Positions 7,969-17,109 of a stretch of DNA of 41,680 nucleotides are shown in pieces. The first letter of the stretch is position 1. Each line of letters begins with the position of its first letter. The stretch is taken from contig NZ_KQ465139.1 of assembly GCF_001308875.1 (NCBI RefSeq), positions 1-41,680 of the forward strand, in the 5' to 3' direction. Source of the stretch: Lysinibacillus sp. ZYM-1. Its GTDB lineage: Bacteria; Bacillota; Bacilli; Bacillales_A; Planococcaceae. The position numbers and the translations under genes were made by a program. Under the pieces are notes generated by a model. That model was given only the letters and a program-made list of their open reading frames with translations. It was not told the origin of the DNA and did not search any database.

Positions 7969-8886
7969 TTATAAGAAATAATCAATTAATAAACCGATTC
8001 CTAATAGGAAGCCGAAGATTGTATTGGTTTGCGCTGTATATTTCATCGCAGGCATCACTTCTTTGGCTTCTTTTTTGTCTCTGAATATTTGAATGGCACG
8101 TAATGGCTTAGGAATACTTAAGAAGATAATTAAAGCCCAAAAAGTAATGCCATCAATTGCAACAAGGGCGATCACCCATAAATAAGATACGATAAAAAAG
8201 CCTGATAGCACAGAAATCGCATTATCACGTCCAACCAAAATAGCTAGTGTTTTGCGTCCACCTTCTGTATCACCAACAATATCACGAATATTATTGGATA
8301 GCATGATAGCACCAACTAAAATCATGCTTGGAACTGAAAGTAACACGGCATCGAGTGTTATTGTAAGCGTTTGAATATAGAAAGCAATTAAAACAATTCC
8401 CATTCCCATTACTGCCCCAGAAACAATTTCTCCAAAAGGTGAATAGGCGATTGGATATGGCCCACCTGTATATAAGAAACCAATAAGCATACAAACTAGT
8501 CCAACTGCAGCTAACCACCAAGATGTTGAGGCACATATATAAATGCCAAGTAACATGGCAATGGCATAAAAGCTTAGCGCAATCGTCATAATTGTTTTTG
8601 GTTTTACACCATGACGGACAATCGTTCCGCCAATTCCGACAGAATGCTCGTTATCTAATCCTAATTTGTAATCATAATATTCATTGAACATATTCGTTGC
8701 TGCTTGAATAAGCATACTTGCAATGAGCATAGCAAAAAATAGTCCAAAATCAATTGTTTCTTTTTCAATTGCTAGTGCAATCGCTGTTCCTAGGAATACT
8801 GGAACAAATGAAGCGGTTAAAGTGTGTGGACGTGTTAAATGCCACCAAACTTTAAAACCCCTATCAGCTTCAATGACTTTGGTCAT
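7969..8886 (-). CDS. menA: 1,4-dihydroxy-2-naphthoate polyprenyltransferase
   Basis: This 305-residue integral membrane prenyltransferase attaches the isoprenoid chain to 1,4-dihydroxy-2-naphthoate, giving demethylmenaquinone. It belongs to the UbiA family. The first aspartate motif is NEYYDYKLGLD (N68 to D78), and about eight or nine membrane spans are visible. The second polar loop includes NNIRDIVGDTEGGRKT. The ATG at 8886 has a GGAGAG ribosome binding site. It is divergent from menF, so this genome holds all of menA, F, D, H, B and E in one place. In B. subtilis menA lies elsewhere (from memory). Confidence 0.95.
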   Translation of the reverse strand: MTKVIEADRGFKVWWHLTRPHTLTASFVPVFLGTAIALAIEKETIDFGLFFAMLIASMLIQAATNMFNEYYDYKLGLDNEHSVGIGGTIVRHGVKPKTIMTIALSFYAIAMLLGIYICASTSWWLAAVGLVCMLIGFLYTGGPYPIAYSPFGEIVSGAVMGMGIVLIAFYIQTLTITLDAVLLSVPSMILVGAIMLSNNIRDIVGDTEGGRKTLAILVGRDNAISVLSGFFIVSYLWVIALVAIDGITFWALIIFLSIPKPLRAIQIFRDKKEAKEVMPAMKYTAQTNTIFGFLLGIGLLIDYFL

Positions 8887-8994
8887 AAGGTCTTTCTCTC
8901 CTTCAAATGTTGTCGACTCTTCTTATTTTAAACGAAGATTGAGAAAATGGGTAGGTTCACAGCTTATTACATACTGTTAAATGAAAAAAAGTGA

Positions 8995-9100
8995 TACAAT
9001 AGAACATGCATTTATGAACTGAAAATAAAAATAGGGTGAATAGCAACAGTACAAATGACACGGTTGCTAACCCAAAAAATGATGTGTTTTCGCCATCATT
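8995..9100 (+). promoter_or_regulatory. menF promoter element and structured leader
   Basis: TACAAT (8995-9000) is a good -10 box, but no clear -35 is seen. Two short hairpins follow: TAGCAAC (9041-9047) with GTTGCTA (9063-9069), and AATGATG (9078-9084) with CATCATT (9094-9100). They precede the ribosome binding site at 9121. Neither is followed by a T run. Confidence 0.4.
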
Positions 9101-9134
9101 AATTATGTACACTGCAACAACGGAGGTAATTTTC

Positions 9135-10520
9135 ATGCAACAGAAGTGGTACCAAGCCACAGAAGTAAAAGTGGACTCTTTGGGCCAAAGCCTTCATTTT
9201 TATATGGAAACAATGGAAGTGAGTTGCCTATCTGCACTGGCGTTTTATGCAGCAGGTGAAGAGTGTTATAAAGGTGAACGATTTTATTGGCAAAATAGAG
9301 AAAAGACAATGACATTAGTTGGGCTAGGACATGCCCATACCATTCAAAACAATGCAAAAAATGAACGTTTTGATGCTGTAGAAGCTGAGTGGAAAAGTTT
9401 AACGAAAAACTGTATAAAAGGACAAAGTGAGCTACAACCTATTTTGTTTGGCGGCTTTACATTTGATCCACAAAATAATGTTGCTGGAGAATGGACGGAT
9501 TTCCCAGAAGCTTATTTTGCATTAGCGACGTTTCAACTTGTAATACGCGATGATAAAGCATACGTGAGCATTCATCTTTTGACGGAGGATCAGCAAGGTG
9601 AGGCCAAATTTGAGGCATTGAGAAAAGAACGAGATCATTTAATTCATGCAGCACAGGTTAAAGAAGTGAAAACGTATTCAAAGCCTGAAATATCAAGTTA
9701 CTTTGAGCCGTATAAGGACCCTTATCTAGCTTCTATTGACCAAGTTACAGCTTTAATTAAACAAAAAAAAGCAGATAAAGTGGTTATTGCACGATCGCTT
9801 GCGCTGCAATTTAAAGAGCTAGTAACTGCCCCACAAGTGTTATCGCAAATTATCCATGAACAGCCAGAAAGTTATTTATTCGGCTTAGAGCATAAAGATC
9901 TTTTGTTTTTCGGGGCATCACCAGAACGTCTTGTAAAAGTGGAAGATGGGCGAGCATTTTCATCATGTGTTGCTGGTTCAATCAAGCGAGGAAAGACAGC
10001 AGAAGAAGATGAAGCTTTTGGACAAAGCTTGTTAAACGATCCAAAAAACGGTGGGGAACATCAATATGTTGTCGATATGATCGCGGACACATTCCGCAAA
10101 AATTGTGTGGAAATGTCCATTCCTGAAAGTCCTCGCTTATTAAAGATACGAGACATTCAACATTTATATACACCTGTCGAAGGTCAGCTCAATAAAGATG
10201 CTACGATATTACAACTAACAAAATCTTTACATCCAACTCCTGCATTAGGAGGCGTGCCACGTAATGAAGCGTTGGCAGCTATTCGTAAGTACGAGCCAAT
10301 GAATCGTGGTCTATATGCTGCGCCAATAGGCTGGTTAGACGCAGAGGGGAACGGTGAATTTGCAGTCGCTATACGGTCAGCTGCATTACTAAAAGATAAA
10401 GCTTATTTATATGCGGGTGGCGGTATCGTAGCAGATTCAGAACCACAATCTGAATATGAAGAAACATTAGTAAAATTCCGTCCAATGCTTCGTGCGCTAG
10501 GGGGACAATTACATGAGTGA
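9135..10520 (+). CDS. menF: Isochorismate synthase
   Basis: This 461-residue enzyme converts chorismate to isochorismate, the first committed step of menaquinone synthesis. The C-terminal chorismate-binding domain starts near residue 180 and has VIARSLALQF, FGASPERLV, HPTPALGG and the closing GGGIVADSEPQSEYEET typical of MenF/EntC. An open frame extends upstream to a GTG at 9036, but the ATG at 9135 has a perfect CGGAGGT ribosome binding site 8 nt away and gives the usual length. It is the first gene of menF-menD-menH-menB and overlaps menD by 8 nt. Salicylate synthase is possible in principle but excluded by context. Confidence 0.95.
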   Translation: MQQKWYQATEVKVDSLGQSLHFYMETMEVSCLSALAFYAAGEECYKGERFYWQNREKTMTLVGLGHAHTIQNNAKNERFDAVEAEWKSLTKNCIKGQSELQPILFGGFTFDPQNNVAGEWTDFPEAYFALATFQLVIRDDKAYVSIHLLTEDQQGEAKFEALRKERDHLIHAAQVKEVKTYSKPEISSYFEPYKDPYLASIDQVTALIKQKKADKVVIARSLALQFKELVTAPQVLSQIIHEQPESYLFGLEHKDLLFFGASPERLVKVEDGRAFSSCVAGSIKRGKTAEEDEAFGQSLLNDPKNGGEHQYVVDMIADTFRKNCVEMSIPESPRLLKIRDIQHLYTPVEGQLNKDATILQLTKSLHPTPALGGVPRNEALAAIRKYEPMNRGLYAAPIGWLDAEGNGEFAVAIRSAALLKDKAYLYAGGGIVADSEPQSEYEETLVKFRPMLRALGGQLHE

Positions 10521-12228
10521 ACGGAAAATTTTAACAGATTATGTATATAAAATGGTCGCATCGCTAGTACAAGCTGGTGTGGAAAATGTTGTCGTTAGCC
10601 CAGGCTCACGTTCAACACCTCTTGCCTATGCGGTTGCTTCTACAAAACAAATAAAAATGTATCGTCAGGTAGATGAGCGCTCGGCTGCTTTCTTTGCTTT
10701 AGGTCTTGCTAAAGCCACTGCTAAGCCTGTTGTCCTCTTATGTACATCTGGTACAGCAGCTGCAAATTATTTTCCTGCAATTGTTGAAGCAAGCTATGCG
10801 CGTGTGCCACTGATTGTTATTACAGCTGATCGACCACATGAATTACGGGAGGTTGGCGCACCACAGGCAATTGATCAGTCTCATTTATATGGTTCACATG
10901 TGAAATGGAGTGTAGATTTCCCATTAGCAGATGGTGCTGCCCCAACATTGCCCTTTATTGAGCGTCATATTGCTCGGGCAGTAGCCATTGCTACAAGTGC
11001 ACCTTTTGGACCAGTGCATATTAATGTTCCTTTCCGTGAGCCTTTATTAATTGATTTTCAGGATGAACTGCCAGCCATGACATTTAAGCACAGTAGTATG
11101 GGACAATTAATCCCAACAAGCATTGCTATACAAGAGCTTTCCTCTATTTTACAATCGACTAAAAGAGGCTTTGTTATTGTTGGAGAATTAGCACTTGGCA
11201 CTGATTTAGCATTTGTGTGGGAATTTGTACGTCAGTTGAAATGGCCAGTGATAGTGGAAAGTTTGTCGAATATGCGTGCCGCTGTACCAGAAGATTGTTT
11301 GCCATATCTTGTGACAGCCTATGATGCCATTATGAAGAGTGAGGATTTTAAAGCACTTGTACAGCCGGAAACAGTTTTACGCATTGGGGCGCAGCCTGTT
11401 TCAAAATTTATCATGCAATTTATTACAAAAACACAGCCAAACGCTTACGTGATTATTGATGAAGATCCTATGTTTAGAGATGCTACGGGCGTATCTACAC
11501 ATTTTATTCATGCTAATATTGGTCAATGGTTGACACAATTGATAATCACGGGCACAACACTGGAGGAGTCATACTTAGCCGAATGGCAAAAAGCCAATCA
11601 GCTTGCTTCTAACTATATTGAACAGTATACAGAAGTAGAAAAAGATGAAGGGGCGATGGTCGGTCGTTTACTAAAAATGATTCCTGATAGTAGCGATATT
11701 TTCGTTAGCAGTAGTATGCCAATACGTGATATCGATACATTTTTATTGGCAACACCGAAGGATTTACGTATCTTTGCCAATCGGGGAACGAATGGGATTG
11801 ATGGCGTAGTATCAACAGCAATGGGCTTCAGTCAAGGAAATGACCGAGAAACCTATTTATTGATTGGTGATTTAGCCTTTTTACATGATGTAAATGGTCT
11901 GATAGCTTCTAGATACCAAGAATGTAACTTAACCATTCTTGTGATGAATAATGATGGTGGAGGTATTTTTTCTTATTTACCTCAGTCAACAGTGGAAGCA
12001 CATTATGAGGATCTTTTTGGCACACCAACTGCCCTTGAATTCCGTGATATTGCCAAGATGTATAATATGGACTATGTACGTGTAGATTCAATCTCTGAAC
12101 TGTCTGAGAAATTTACTTCAGGCAAAAAACGTCCTTTACGTTTGATTGAAATATTTACAGACAGAGCAGAAAACGTTCAGGCCCATCGAGAGTTATGGAA
12201 TCGTATTAATTCGGAGTTAAAAGCATGA
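10513..12228 (+). CDS. menD: 2-succinyl-5-enolpyruvyl-6-hydroxy-3-cyclohexene-1-carboxylate synthase
   Basis: This 571-residue thiamine-diphosphate enzyme joins 2-oxoglutarate and isochorismate to give SEPHCHC. The N-terminal pyrimidine-binding domain has VVSPGSRSTPLAYA and CTSGTAAANYFPAIVEA. The C-terminal pyrophosphate-binding domain has the ThDP motif starting GDLAFLHD at about residue 452 and ending in NNDGGGIF. The start overlaps menF by 8 nt (ATGAGTGA), with AGGGGG upstream as ribosome binding site, suggesting coupled translation. It overlaps menH by 4 nt at its end. Confidence 0.97.
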   Translation: MSERKILTDYVYKMVASLVQAGVENVVVSPGSRSTPLAYAVASTKQIKMYRQVDERSAAFFALGLAKATAKPVVLLCTSGTAAANYFPAIVEASYARVPLIVITADRPHELREVGAPQAIDQSHLYGSHVKWSVDFPLADGAAPTLPFIERHIARAVAIATSAPFGPVHINVPFREPLLIDFQDELPAMTFKHSSMGQLIPTSIAIQELSSILQSTKRGFVIVGELALGTDLAFVWEFVRQLKWPVIVESLSNMRAAVPEDCLPYLVTAYDAIMKSEDFKALVQPETVLRIGAQPVSKFIMQFITKTQPNAYVIIDEDPMFRDATGVSTHFIHANIGQWLTQLIITGTTLEESYLAEWQKANQLASNYIEQYTEVEKDEGAMVGRLLKMIPDSSDIFVSSSMPIRDIDTFLLATPKDLRIFANRGTNGIDGVVSTAMGFSQGNDRETYLLIGDLAFLHDVNGLIASRYQECNLTILVMNNDGGGIFSYLPQSTVEAHYEDLFGTPTALEFRDIAKMYNMDYVRVDSISELSEKFTSGKKRPLRLIEIFTDRAENVQAHRELWNRINSELKA

Positions 12229-13034
12229 CAAATTTGATGATTCGAGGTCTTGAAACCCATGTTGAGGTGTGGAATGAAAATGGTACCCACACACTAGTTG
12301 CTTTACATGGATTCACAGGTAGCACAGCTACATGGCACAATCTAGCACAAGCCATTCCGAATGTCCGCGTCATTGCGATTGATTTAATTGGACATGGGAA
12401 AACAGCTACTCCAGAGCAGACCCAGCGTTTTTCAATGGGGGAACAATTACAAGACTTAGAGAAACTGTTTTGCCAGCTCAATGTAGAGAAATTTACACTG
12501 TTGGGTTATTCAATGGGAGGAAGAATCGCACTATCATATGCCATTTCGTTCCCTGGCCGTGTTCAAAAGCTTGTTTTAGAAAGTGCTTCTCCTGGTTTAC
12601 GAACAATAGAGGAACGGAATGAACGCTCTGAGCGAGATGACATACTAGCACAAAAAATTATTACAAATGGGTTAGTCTCTTTTGTGAATGCATGGGAGAA
12701 TATACCGCTTTTTGCTTCGCAGCGTCATCTATCTGACCCTGTGCGAGAAGCCATTCGCACAGAAAGACTTTCGCAGAAGGAAGAAGGATTAGCCGGAAGC
12801 TTAAGAGGTATTGGGACAGGAACCCAACCGTCGAATTGGCATTGTCTGGACCAACTAGAATTACCTGTGCTACTCATTACTGGTTCTTTGGATGAGAAAT
12901 TTTGTCAAATTGCACTAGAAATGAAAGCGCTATTAAAAACTGTTAGGCATATAACAGTAAATGACGCAGGACATGCAATTCATGTGGAAAATCCCGCGGA
13001 GTTTGCTACAATAGTAGAGGAGTATTTAACGTAA
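12225..13034 (+). CDS. menH: SHCHC synthase, alpha/beta hydrolase fold
   Basis: This 269-residue alpha/beta-hydrolase-fold enzyme removes pyruvate from SEPHCHC to form 2-succinyl-6-hydroxy-2,4-cyclohexadiene-1-carboxylate. The nucleophile is Ser96 in GYSMGG, the oxyanion region is LHGFTGS (about 28-34), and the catalytic His lies in DAGHAIHVENP near residue 250. The ATGA overlap with menD couples the two. Its place between menD and menB supports the MenH role rather than a generic hydrolase. Confidence 0.92.
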   Translation: MTNLMIRGLETHVEVWNENGTHTLVALHGFTGSTATWHNLAQAIPNVRVIAIDLIGHGKTATPEQTQRFSMGEQLQDLEKLFCQLNVEKFTLLGYSMGGRIALSYAISFPGRVQKLVLESASPGLRTIEERNERSERDDILAQKIITNGLVSFVNAWENIPLFASQRHLSDPVREAIRTERLSQKEEGLAGSLRGIGTGTQPSNWHCLDQLELPVLLITGSLDEKFCQIALEMKALLKTVRHITVNDAGHAIHVENPAEFATIVEEYLT

Positions 13035-13096
13035 TACTATTTTACGTTAGCGCCTCGATAGTAACGAGACGAATTTAGAATATAGGAGGCAATTCA

Positions 13097-13915
13097 ATGA
13101 CACGTCAATGGACTACACTACATACTTATGAAGACATTAAGTATGAGTTCTATAACGGTATCGCAAAAATTACGATTAACCGTCCCGAAGTGCGTAATGC
13201 ATTCCGCCCAAAAACGGTTATGGAAATGATAGACGCATTTTCACGTGCACGCGATGACAAAAATATCGGTGTAATTATTTTAACTGGTGAAGGTGAACAT
13301 GCCTTCTGCTCAGGCGGAGATCAAAAAGTTCGCGGCCATGGTGGCTACGTAGGAGACGATGAAATCCCACGTCTAAACGTCCTTGATTTACAACGTTTAA
13401 TCCGTGTAATTCCAAAACCTGTAGTGGCAATGGTTGCAGGCTATGCAATTGGTGGAGGACACGTATTACATGTTGTTTGTGATTTAACAATTGCTGCTGA
13501 CAATGCTCGCTTTGGACAAACTGGTCCAAAAGTAGGTTCATTCGATGCTGGTTATGGCTCAGGCTATCTTGCTCGTATTATTGGACATAAAAAGGCTCGT
13601 GAAATTTGGTTCCTTTGCCGTCAATACGATGCACAGCAGGCACTTGATATGGGCTTAGTCAATACAGTGGTTCCTTATGACCAATTAGAAGATGAAACTG
13701 TTCAATGGTGTGAAGAAATGCTACAAATGTCACCAACTGCCTTACGCTTCTTAAAAGCAGCGATGAATGCAGATACAGACGGCTTAGCAGGTCTTCAACA
13801 AATGGCTGGTGACGCTACACTTCTTTACTACACAACAGATGAAGCAAAAGAAGGTCGCGACGCTTTCAAAGAAAAACGTCAACCAGATTTTGGTCAATTC
13901 CCAAGATTCCCTTGA
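13097..13915 (+). CDS. menB: 1,4-dihydroxy-2-naphthoyl-CoA synthase
   Basis: This 272-residue crotonase-family enzyme closes the second ring, turning o-succinylbenzoyl-CoA into 1,4-dihydroxy-2-naphthoyl-CoA. It has the CoA/oxyanion segment [11 protein letters not shown], the [20 protein letters not shown] stretch, and the MenB-specific [20 protein letters not shown]. The ATG has a perfect AGGAGG ribosome binding site. It ends the menFDHB unit: a strong terminator follows 17 nt after the stop, before the tandem repeat and menE. Confidence 0.97.
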   Translation: MTRQWTTLHTYEDIKYEFYNGIAKITINRPEVRNAFRPKTVMEMIDAFSRARDDKNIGVIILTGEGEHAFCSGGDQKVRGHGGYVGDDEIPRLNVLDLQRLIRVIPKPVVAMVAGYAIGGGHVLHVVCDLTIAADNARFGQTGPKVGSFDAGYGSGYLARIIGHKKAREIWFLCRQYDAQQALDMGLVNTVVPYDQLEDETVQWCEEMLQMSPTALRFLKAAMNADTDGLAGLQQMAGDATLLYYTTDEAKEGRDAFKEKRQPDFGQFPRFP

Positions 13916-13932
13916 TTCTTTAGGGTGCTTGT

Positions 13933-13967
13933 AAAGCTCGTATCTTTTAGAGATACGAGCTTTTTTG
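13933..13967 (+). terminator. Terminator after menB
   Basis: GCTCGTATCT (13936-13945) and AGATACGAGC (13951-13960) form a 10-bp stem, extended by AAA/TTT, with a 5-nt loop and a six-T run. It separates menFDHB from menE. Confidence 0.93.
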
Positions 13968-13986
13968 TATGCCTGGGAAAGTGATA

Positions 13987-14301
13987 GTGGTGGATAGAAA
14001 CAAGAAAGTGACGGATAGAACAAAGAATGTGACGGATAGAACAAAGAATGTGACGGATAGAACAAAGAATGTGACGGATAGAACAAAGAATGTGACGGAT
14101 AGAACAAAGAATGTGACGGATAGAACAAAGAATGTGACGGATAGAACAAAGAATGTGACGGATAGAACAAAGAATGTGACGGATAGAACAAAGAATGTGA
14201 CGGATAGAACAAAGAATGTGACGGATAGAACAAAGAATGTGACGGATAGAACAAAAGAACTGACGGATAGGAACAAAAATGTGATGGATAGAAGCCAATA
14301 T
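13987..14301 (+). repeat. 21-bp tandem repeat array (15 units, 11 identical)
   Basis: The unit is GTGACGGATAG followed by AACAAAGAAT (21 bp). Eleven identical copies occupy 14008-14238. One diverged copy precedes them (13987-14007) and three increasingly diverged copies follow (14239-14301). A 12th partial-like remnant runs on to the stop at 14328. Since 21 is a multiple of three, one plus-strand frame (13969-14328, unit VTDRTKN) and all three minus frames stay open. None has a ribosome binding site: the plus ATG sits inside the menB terminator T run. I read it as a non-coding minisatellite expanded by slippage. It fills the 447-bp gap between menB and menE. Confidence 0.95.
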
Positions 14302-14362
14302 ATCATGAATAGACAAGCGATAGGATAAAGCGTTAAGATGTAGGGTGATTGGAGTGACAAAT

Positions 14363-15787
14363 ATGTATCCGAATTGGATTTTACAGCGAGCCTATTTAAC
14401 ACCGTTACGCAAGGCGTTAGCTTATAAAAAGCAAAGCTGGACTTTTCAAGAATTAAATGATTTATCGATAAAGCGTGCCCGCCAATTAGTGGGACTTGGA
14501 ATTCAGCAAGGGGATCGAATCGCCATTATGGGGCCAAGTAAGCCTGAACTTGTGATTACTATGTACGCATGCATGCATTTGCAATGTGAAATGGTGATGC
14601 TGAATCGTAGGCTGTCACAGGGTGAACTTGCTTACCAGCTAGAGGATTCAGAGGCAGTTGCCGTGTTGATTGCAGATGAGGATGTAAATAAGTTGCCTTC
14701 AAATACTACTCATTATATATTTTCAACGATTGAAGAGAGTGCTGAGGGTATGTTCGATATTGTGAGAGAATGGCCACTGCATCAAACAACAACGATTATG
14801 TATACTTCTGGAACAACTGGTTTTCCAAAAGGAGTCCGTCAAACTGTTGGCAACCATCAGGCTAGTGCAACGGCCTCAGTTTTAAATATTGGCTTACAGG
14901 CTGATGATATTTGGCTATGTGCTGTGCCATTATTCCATATTAGTGGGTTTTCGATTTTAGTACGTTCACTGTTATATGGCAATCAAGTTTATTTATATGA
15001 TCAATTTGATGTAGAAGCTATTACACAAAATATTATCAATGGTGAAGTAACCCATATGTCAGTTGTAGCTGTGACGTTGGAGAGAATCCTACATACGTTG
15101 GAGCAGCACAAAGCTAAAGTTTCATCACGTTTTAAATTAATGTTAGCTGGTGGGGGGCCAGTGCCAGCTGATTACTTAACGAGAGCGCATTCGTTAAACT
15201 TAGCTGTAGCCCAAACATATGGTATGACGGAAACCTCCTCACAAACAGCCACATTAGCAAGTGAGGATGCTATACGGAAGATTGGTTCTGCCGGAAAGCC
15301 CTTATTTTTTAATCAAATCAAAATTGTAGAGCCAAACGCCCAAGGTGAAGGAGAAATTTGTATCAGAGGCCCTCATGTTACACCTGGATATATTGGACGC
15401 TTTGTACAAAAAAGCACCACGATAGATGGCTGGTTGCACACGGGAGATATTGGTTATCTAGATGAAGATGGGTATTTATTTGTGATAGATCGTAGAGCAG
15501 ATTTGATAATTTCTGGGGGAGAAAATATTTATCCTGCAGAAATAGAGAATGTGCTACTCACACATCCGGCTGTTAAGGAAGCGGGTGTATGTGGTGTCGA
15601 TGATGAGCAATGGGGCCAAGTACCGCTTGCCTTTGTCGTGTTAAATGGACAAGTAACGGTCGAACAATTACAAGCGTTTTGTCAACAGAGGCTGGCTAAA
15701 TATAAAATGCCAAAAGAAATTATTATTACAAACAGTCTCCCACGTAACGGAGCCGACAAGCTGCTTAGACGAAAATTACTACAATAA
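14363..15787 (+). CDS. menE: o-Succinylbenzoate--CoA ligase
   Basis: This 474-residue adenylate-forming enzyme activates o-succinylbenzoate to its CoA thioester, the substrate of MenB. The AMP-binding loop MYTSGTTGFPKG starts near residue 146. AQTYGMTETSSQ, the LHTGDIGYLDEDGYLFVIDR hinge region and the C-terminal NGADKLLRRKL also fit the family. Upstream GTG codons at 14345 and 14354 are in frame, but the ATG at 14363 is best placed after GGAG (14351-14354) and gives the usual N-terminus MYPNWILQRAYLTP. It is separated from menB by a terminator and the tandem array, and I see no clear promoter of its own. Confidence 0.95.
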   Translation: MYPNWILQRAYLTPLRKALAYKKQSWTFQELNDLSIKRARQLVGLGIQQGDRIAIMGPSKPELVITMYACMHLQCEMVMLNRRLSQGELAYQLEDSEAVAVLIADEDVNKLPSNTTHYIFSTIEESAEGMFDIVREWPLHQTTTIMYTSGTTGFPKGVRQTVGNHQASATASVLNIGLQADDIWLCAVPLFHISGFSILVRSLLYGNQVYLYDQFDVEAITQNIINGEVTHMSVVAVTLERILHTLEQHKAKVSSRFKLMLAGGGPVPADYLTRAHSLNLAVAQTYGMTETSSQTATLASEDAIRKIGSAGKPLFFNQIKIVEPNAQGEGEICIRGPHVTPGYIGRFVQKSTTIDGWLHTGDIGYLDEDGYLFVIDRRADLIISGGENIYPAEIENVLLTHPAVKEAGVCGVDDEQWGQVPLAFVVLNGQVTVEQLQAFCQQRLAKYKMPKEIIITNSLPRNGADKLLRRKLLQ

Positions 15788-15799
15788 AATACTTAAAAA

Positions 15800-15834
15800 A
15801 AGAAGCCTTCATGAAAAACTGGGCTTCTTTTTAT
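15800..15834 (+). terminator. Terminator after menE
   Basis: AAGAAGCC (15800-15807) pairs with GGCTTCTT (15822-15829) and T-rich sequence follows. Confidence 0.85.
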
Positions 15835-15930
15835 TTTGAAAATATTTGAACTTTTAGCATGAAATTAATCATTCATTAACATAATAAACAAAGAGAGGCA
15901 TAAACTATTTAGTAAAGGAGAATGACTCAT

Positions 15931-17109
15931 ATGAGGAAATATATATATAATGTTGTCATTATATTATTTGTTCTACAAATGAGTCATGTGCAAGTTTTTG
16001 CAAACTATGAAAAAGATGATGTAGCAACTGCTCATTCAATTAATACACTACAATCTCTCATAAATAAAGAAGTTATGCAGCTATCAACTGAATTTTCTAT
16101 TCACTATACGGGTGACATATCTGATATAAAAGATGAACTAACAGACATTACGAAAGGTGCGATTCAAAACTCTTATATTTATACTAATATTTCTAGTTTT
16201 AAATGGAAGTATGATGGTTATAACAATAATATTGTTATTGCCTTTACATTTACCTATCATATTTCACAAACAGAGGAAGCATTTGTAGAGCAAACATTGA
16301 CGAATATTATTGCACCAATGCATGGATTAAGTGACATACAAAAATTACAGGCTGCACATGATTTTATTGTTTTAACTGCGGAATACTCCAAGGAAACGGA
16401 AGGAAGTCAATATTCCCCTTATACCCTACTGACGGAAAATAAGGGAGTCTGCCAAGCATATGCATTAGTGCTTTATCGAATGTTAGAAATGTTGGGCTTT
16501 GAGGTGCAATATGTACCTGGAACAGTAGGCGAGCAGCTCCATGCCTGGGTATTAGTGAAACTTGATGGTGCTTGGTATCATATTGATGTGACGTGGGATG
16601 ATCCATTACCTGATCGTAAGGGGGAAGTGCGTTATCAATATTTCTTAGTATCGGATCGCCAGCTATCGCAAGACCATACCTGGGATTATGCAAGCTTCCC
16701 TGCTGCAACAAGCGAGAAATTTTCTGAGATACAGGAAATAACAAAAAGTCAAAGTTTAACAACACCTTTACGAGATAGTTTCAATTCAAATATGGGTATA
16801 TCCATAATTCAAGAAAATAGGCAGGCCATCAGATCATTAATTGAGCAGCCTACAAAGGTTGTCACACAAAAACAAAATGATCCAAACACTATAGTCCGGT
16901 TTGACTTTAATGAATGGGCAATGATTTTAGTAGAAAGTTTAGTGACTTCCTTAGTGCCTCATTCAAAAGGCGTTCATCTCACTATATCCGAAACAACGAA
17001 GCGGTTAATAACTATTGAGCGAACGGAAAAACGAATGCCGCAAGAAAAATACGTCATAATAAAGGAGGTGTCCCATTATTTCGGGGCACCTCCTTCCTCG
17101 TATTATTGA
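15931..17109 (+). CDS. Secreted transglutaminase-like cysteine protein
   Basis: This 392-residue protein has an N-terminal signal peptide (MRKYIYNVVIILFVLQMSHV, cleavage after about VFA at residue 24). A transglutaminase/protease-like core carries a plausible catalytic triad Cys174 (GVCQAYA), His204 (LHAWV) and Asp219 (IDVTWDD). It would act outside the membrane, as a cross-linking, protease-like or peptidoglycan-related enzyme; the substrate is unknown. The ATG at 15931 is preferred over 15922, which lies only 1 nt after AAAGGAG. The last 160 residues match no domain I know. The 3' end overlaps the convergent zinc-binding gene by 7 nt and contains a long hairpin. Confidence 0.8.
   Translation: MRKYIYNVVIILFVLQMSHVQVFANYEKDDVATAHSINTLQSLINKEVMQLSTEFSIHYTGDISDIKDELTDITKGAIQNSYIYTNISSFKWKYDGYNNNIVIAFTFTYHISQTEEAFVEQTLTNIIAPMHGLSDIQKLQAAHDFIVLTAEYSKETEGSQYSPYTLLTENKGVCQAYALVLYRMLEMLGFEVQYVPGTVGEQLHAWVLVKLDGAWYHIDVTWDDPLPDRKGEVRYQYFLVSDRQLSQDHTWDYASFPAATSEKFSEIQEITKSQSLTTPLRDSFNSNMGISIIQENRQAIRSLIEQPTKVVTQKQNDPNTIVRFDFNEWAMILVESLVTSLVPHSKGVHLTISETTKRLITIERTEKRMPQEKYVIIKEVSHYFGAPPSSYY
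17062..17095. terminator. Hairpin inside the 3' end of the transglutaminase gene; terminator of the convergent gene
   Basis: AAGGAGGTG-T-CCC (17062-17074) pairs with GGG-G-CACCTCCTT (17083-17095): 13 bp with one G-T pair and an 8-nt loop. On the minus strand it follows the zinc-binding gene's stop by 7 nt and runs into TTTATTAT, so it probably terminates that gene. Confidence 0.75.

Noticed and set aside
9036..9134. Extended N-terminus of MenF from a GTG at 9036
   Set aside because: The ATG at 9135 has a perfect ribosome binding site and gives normal MenF length; the extension contains hairpins and resembles no MenF sequence.
13987..14301. Possible CRISPR array
   Set aside because: The units are directly adjacent without spacers and have no palindromic repeat; no cas genes are seen.
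13784..14402. Long open frames on both strands with FYPSHSL, RHILCSI, SVTFFVL or VTDRTKN repeats
   Set aside because: They result from a 21-bp repeat that keeps several frames open at once. None has a ribosome binding site, and four overlapping frames cannot all be genes.
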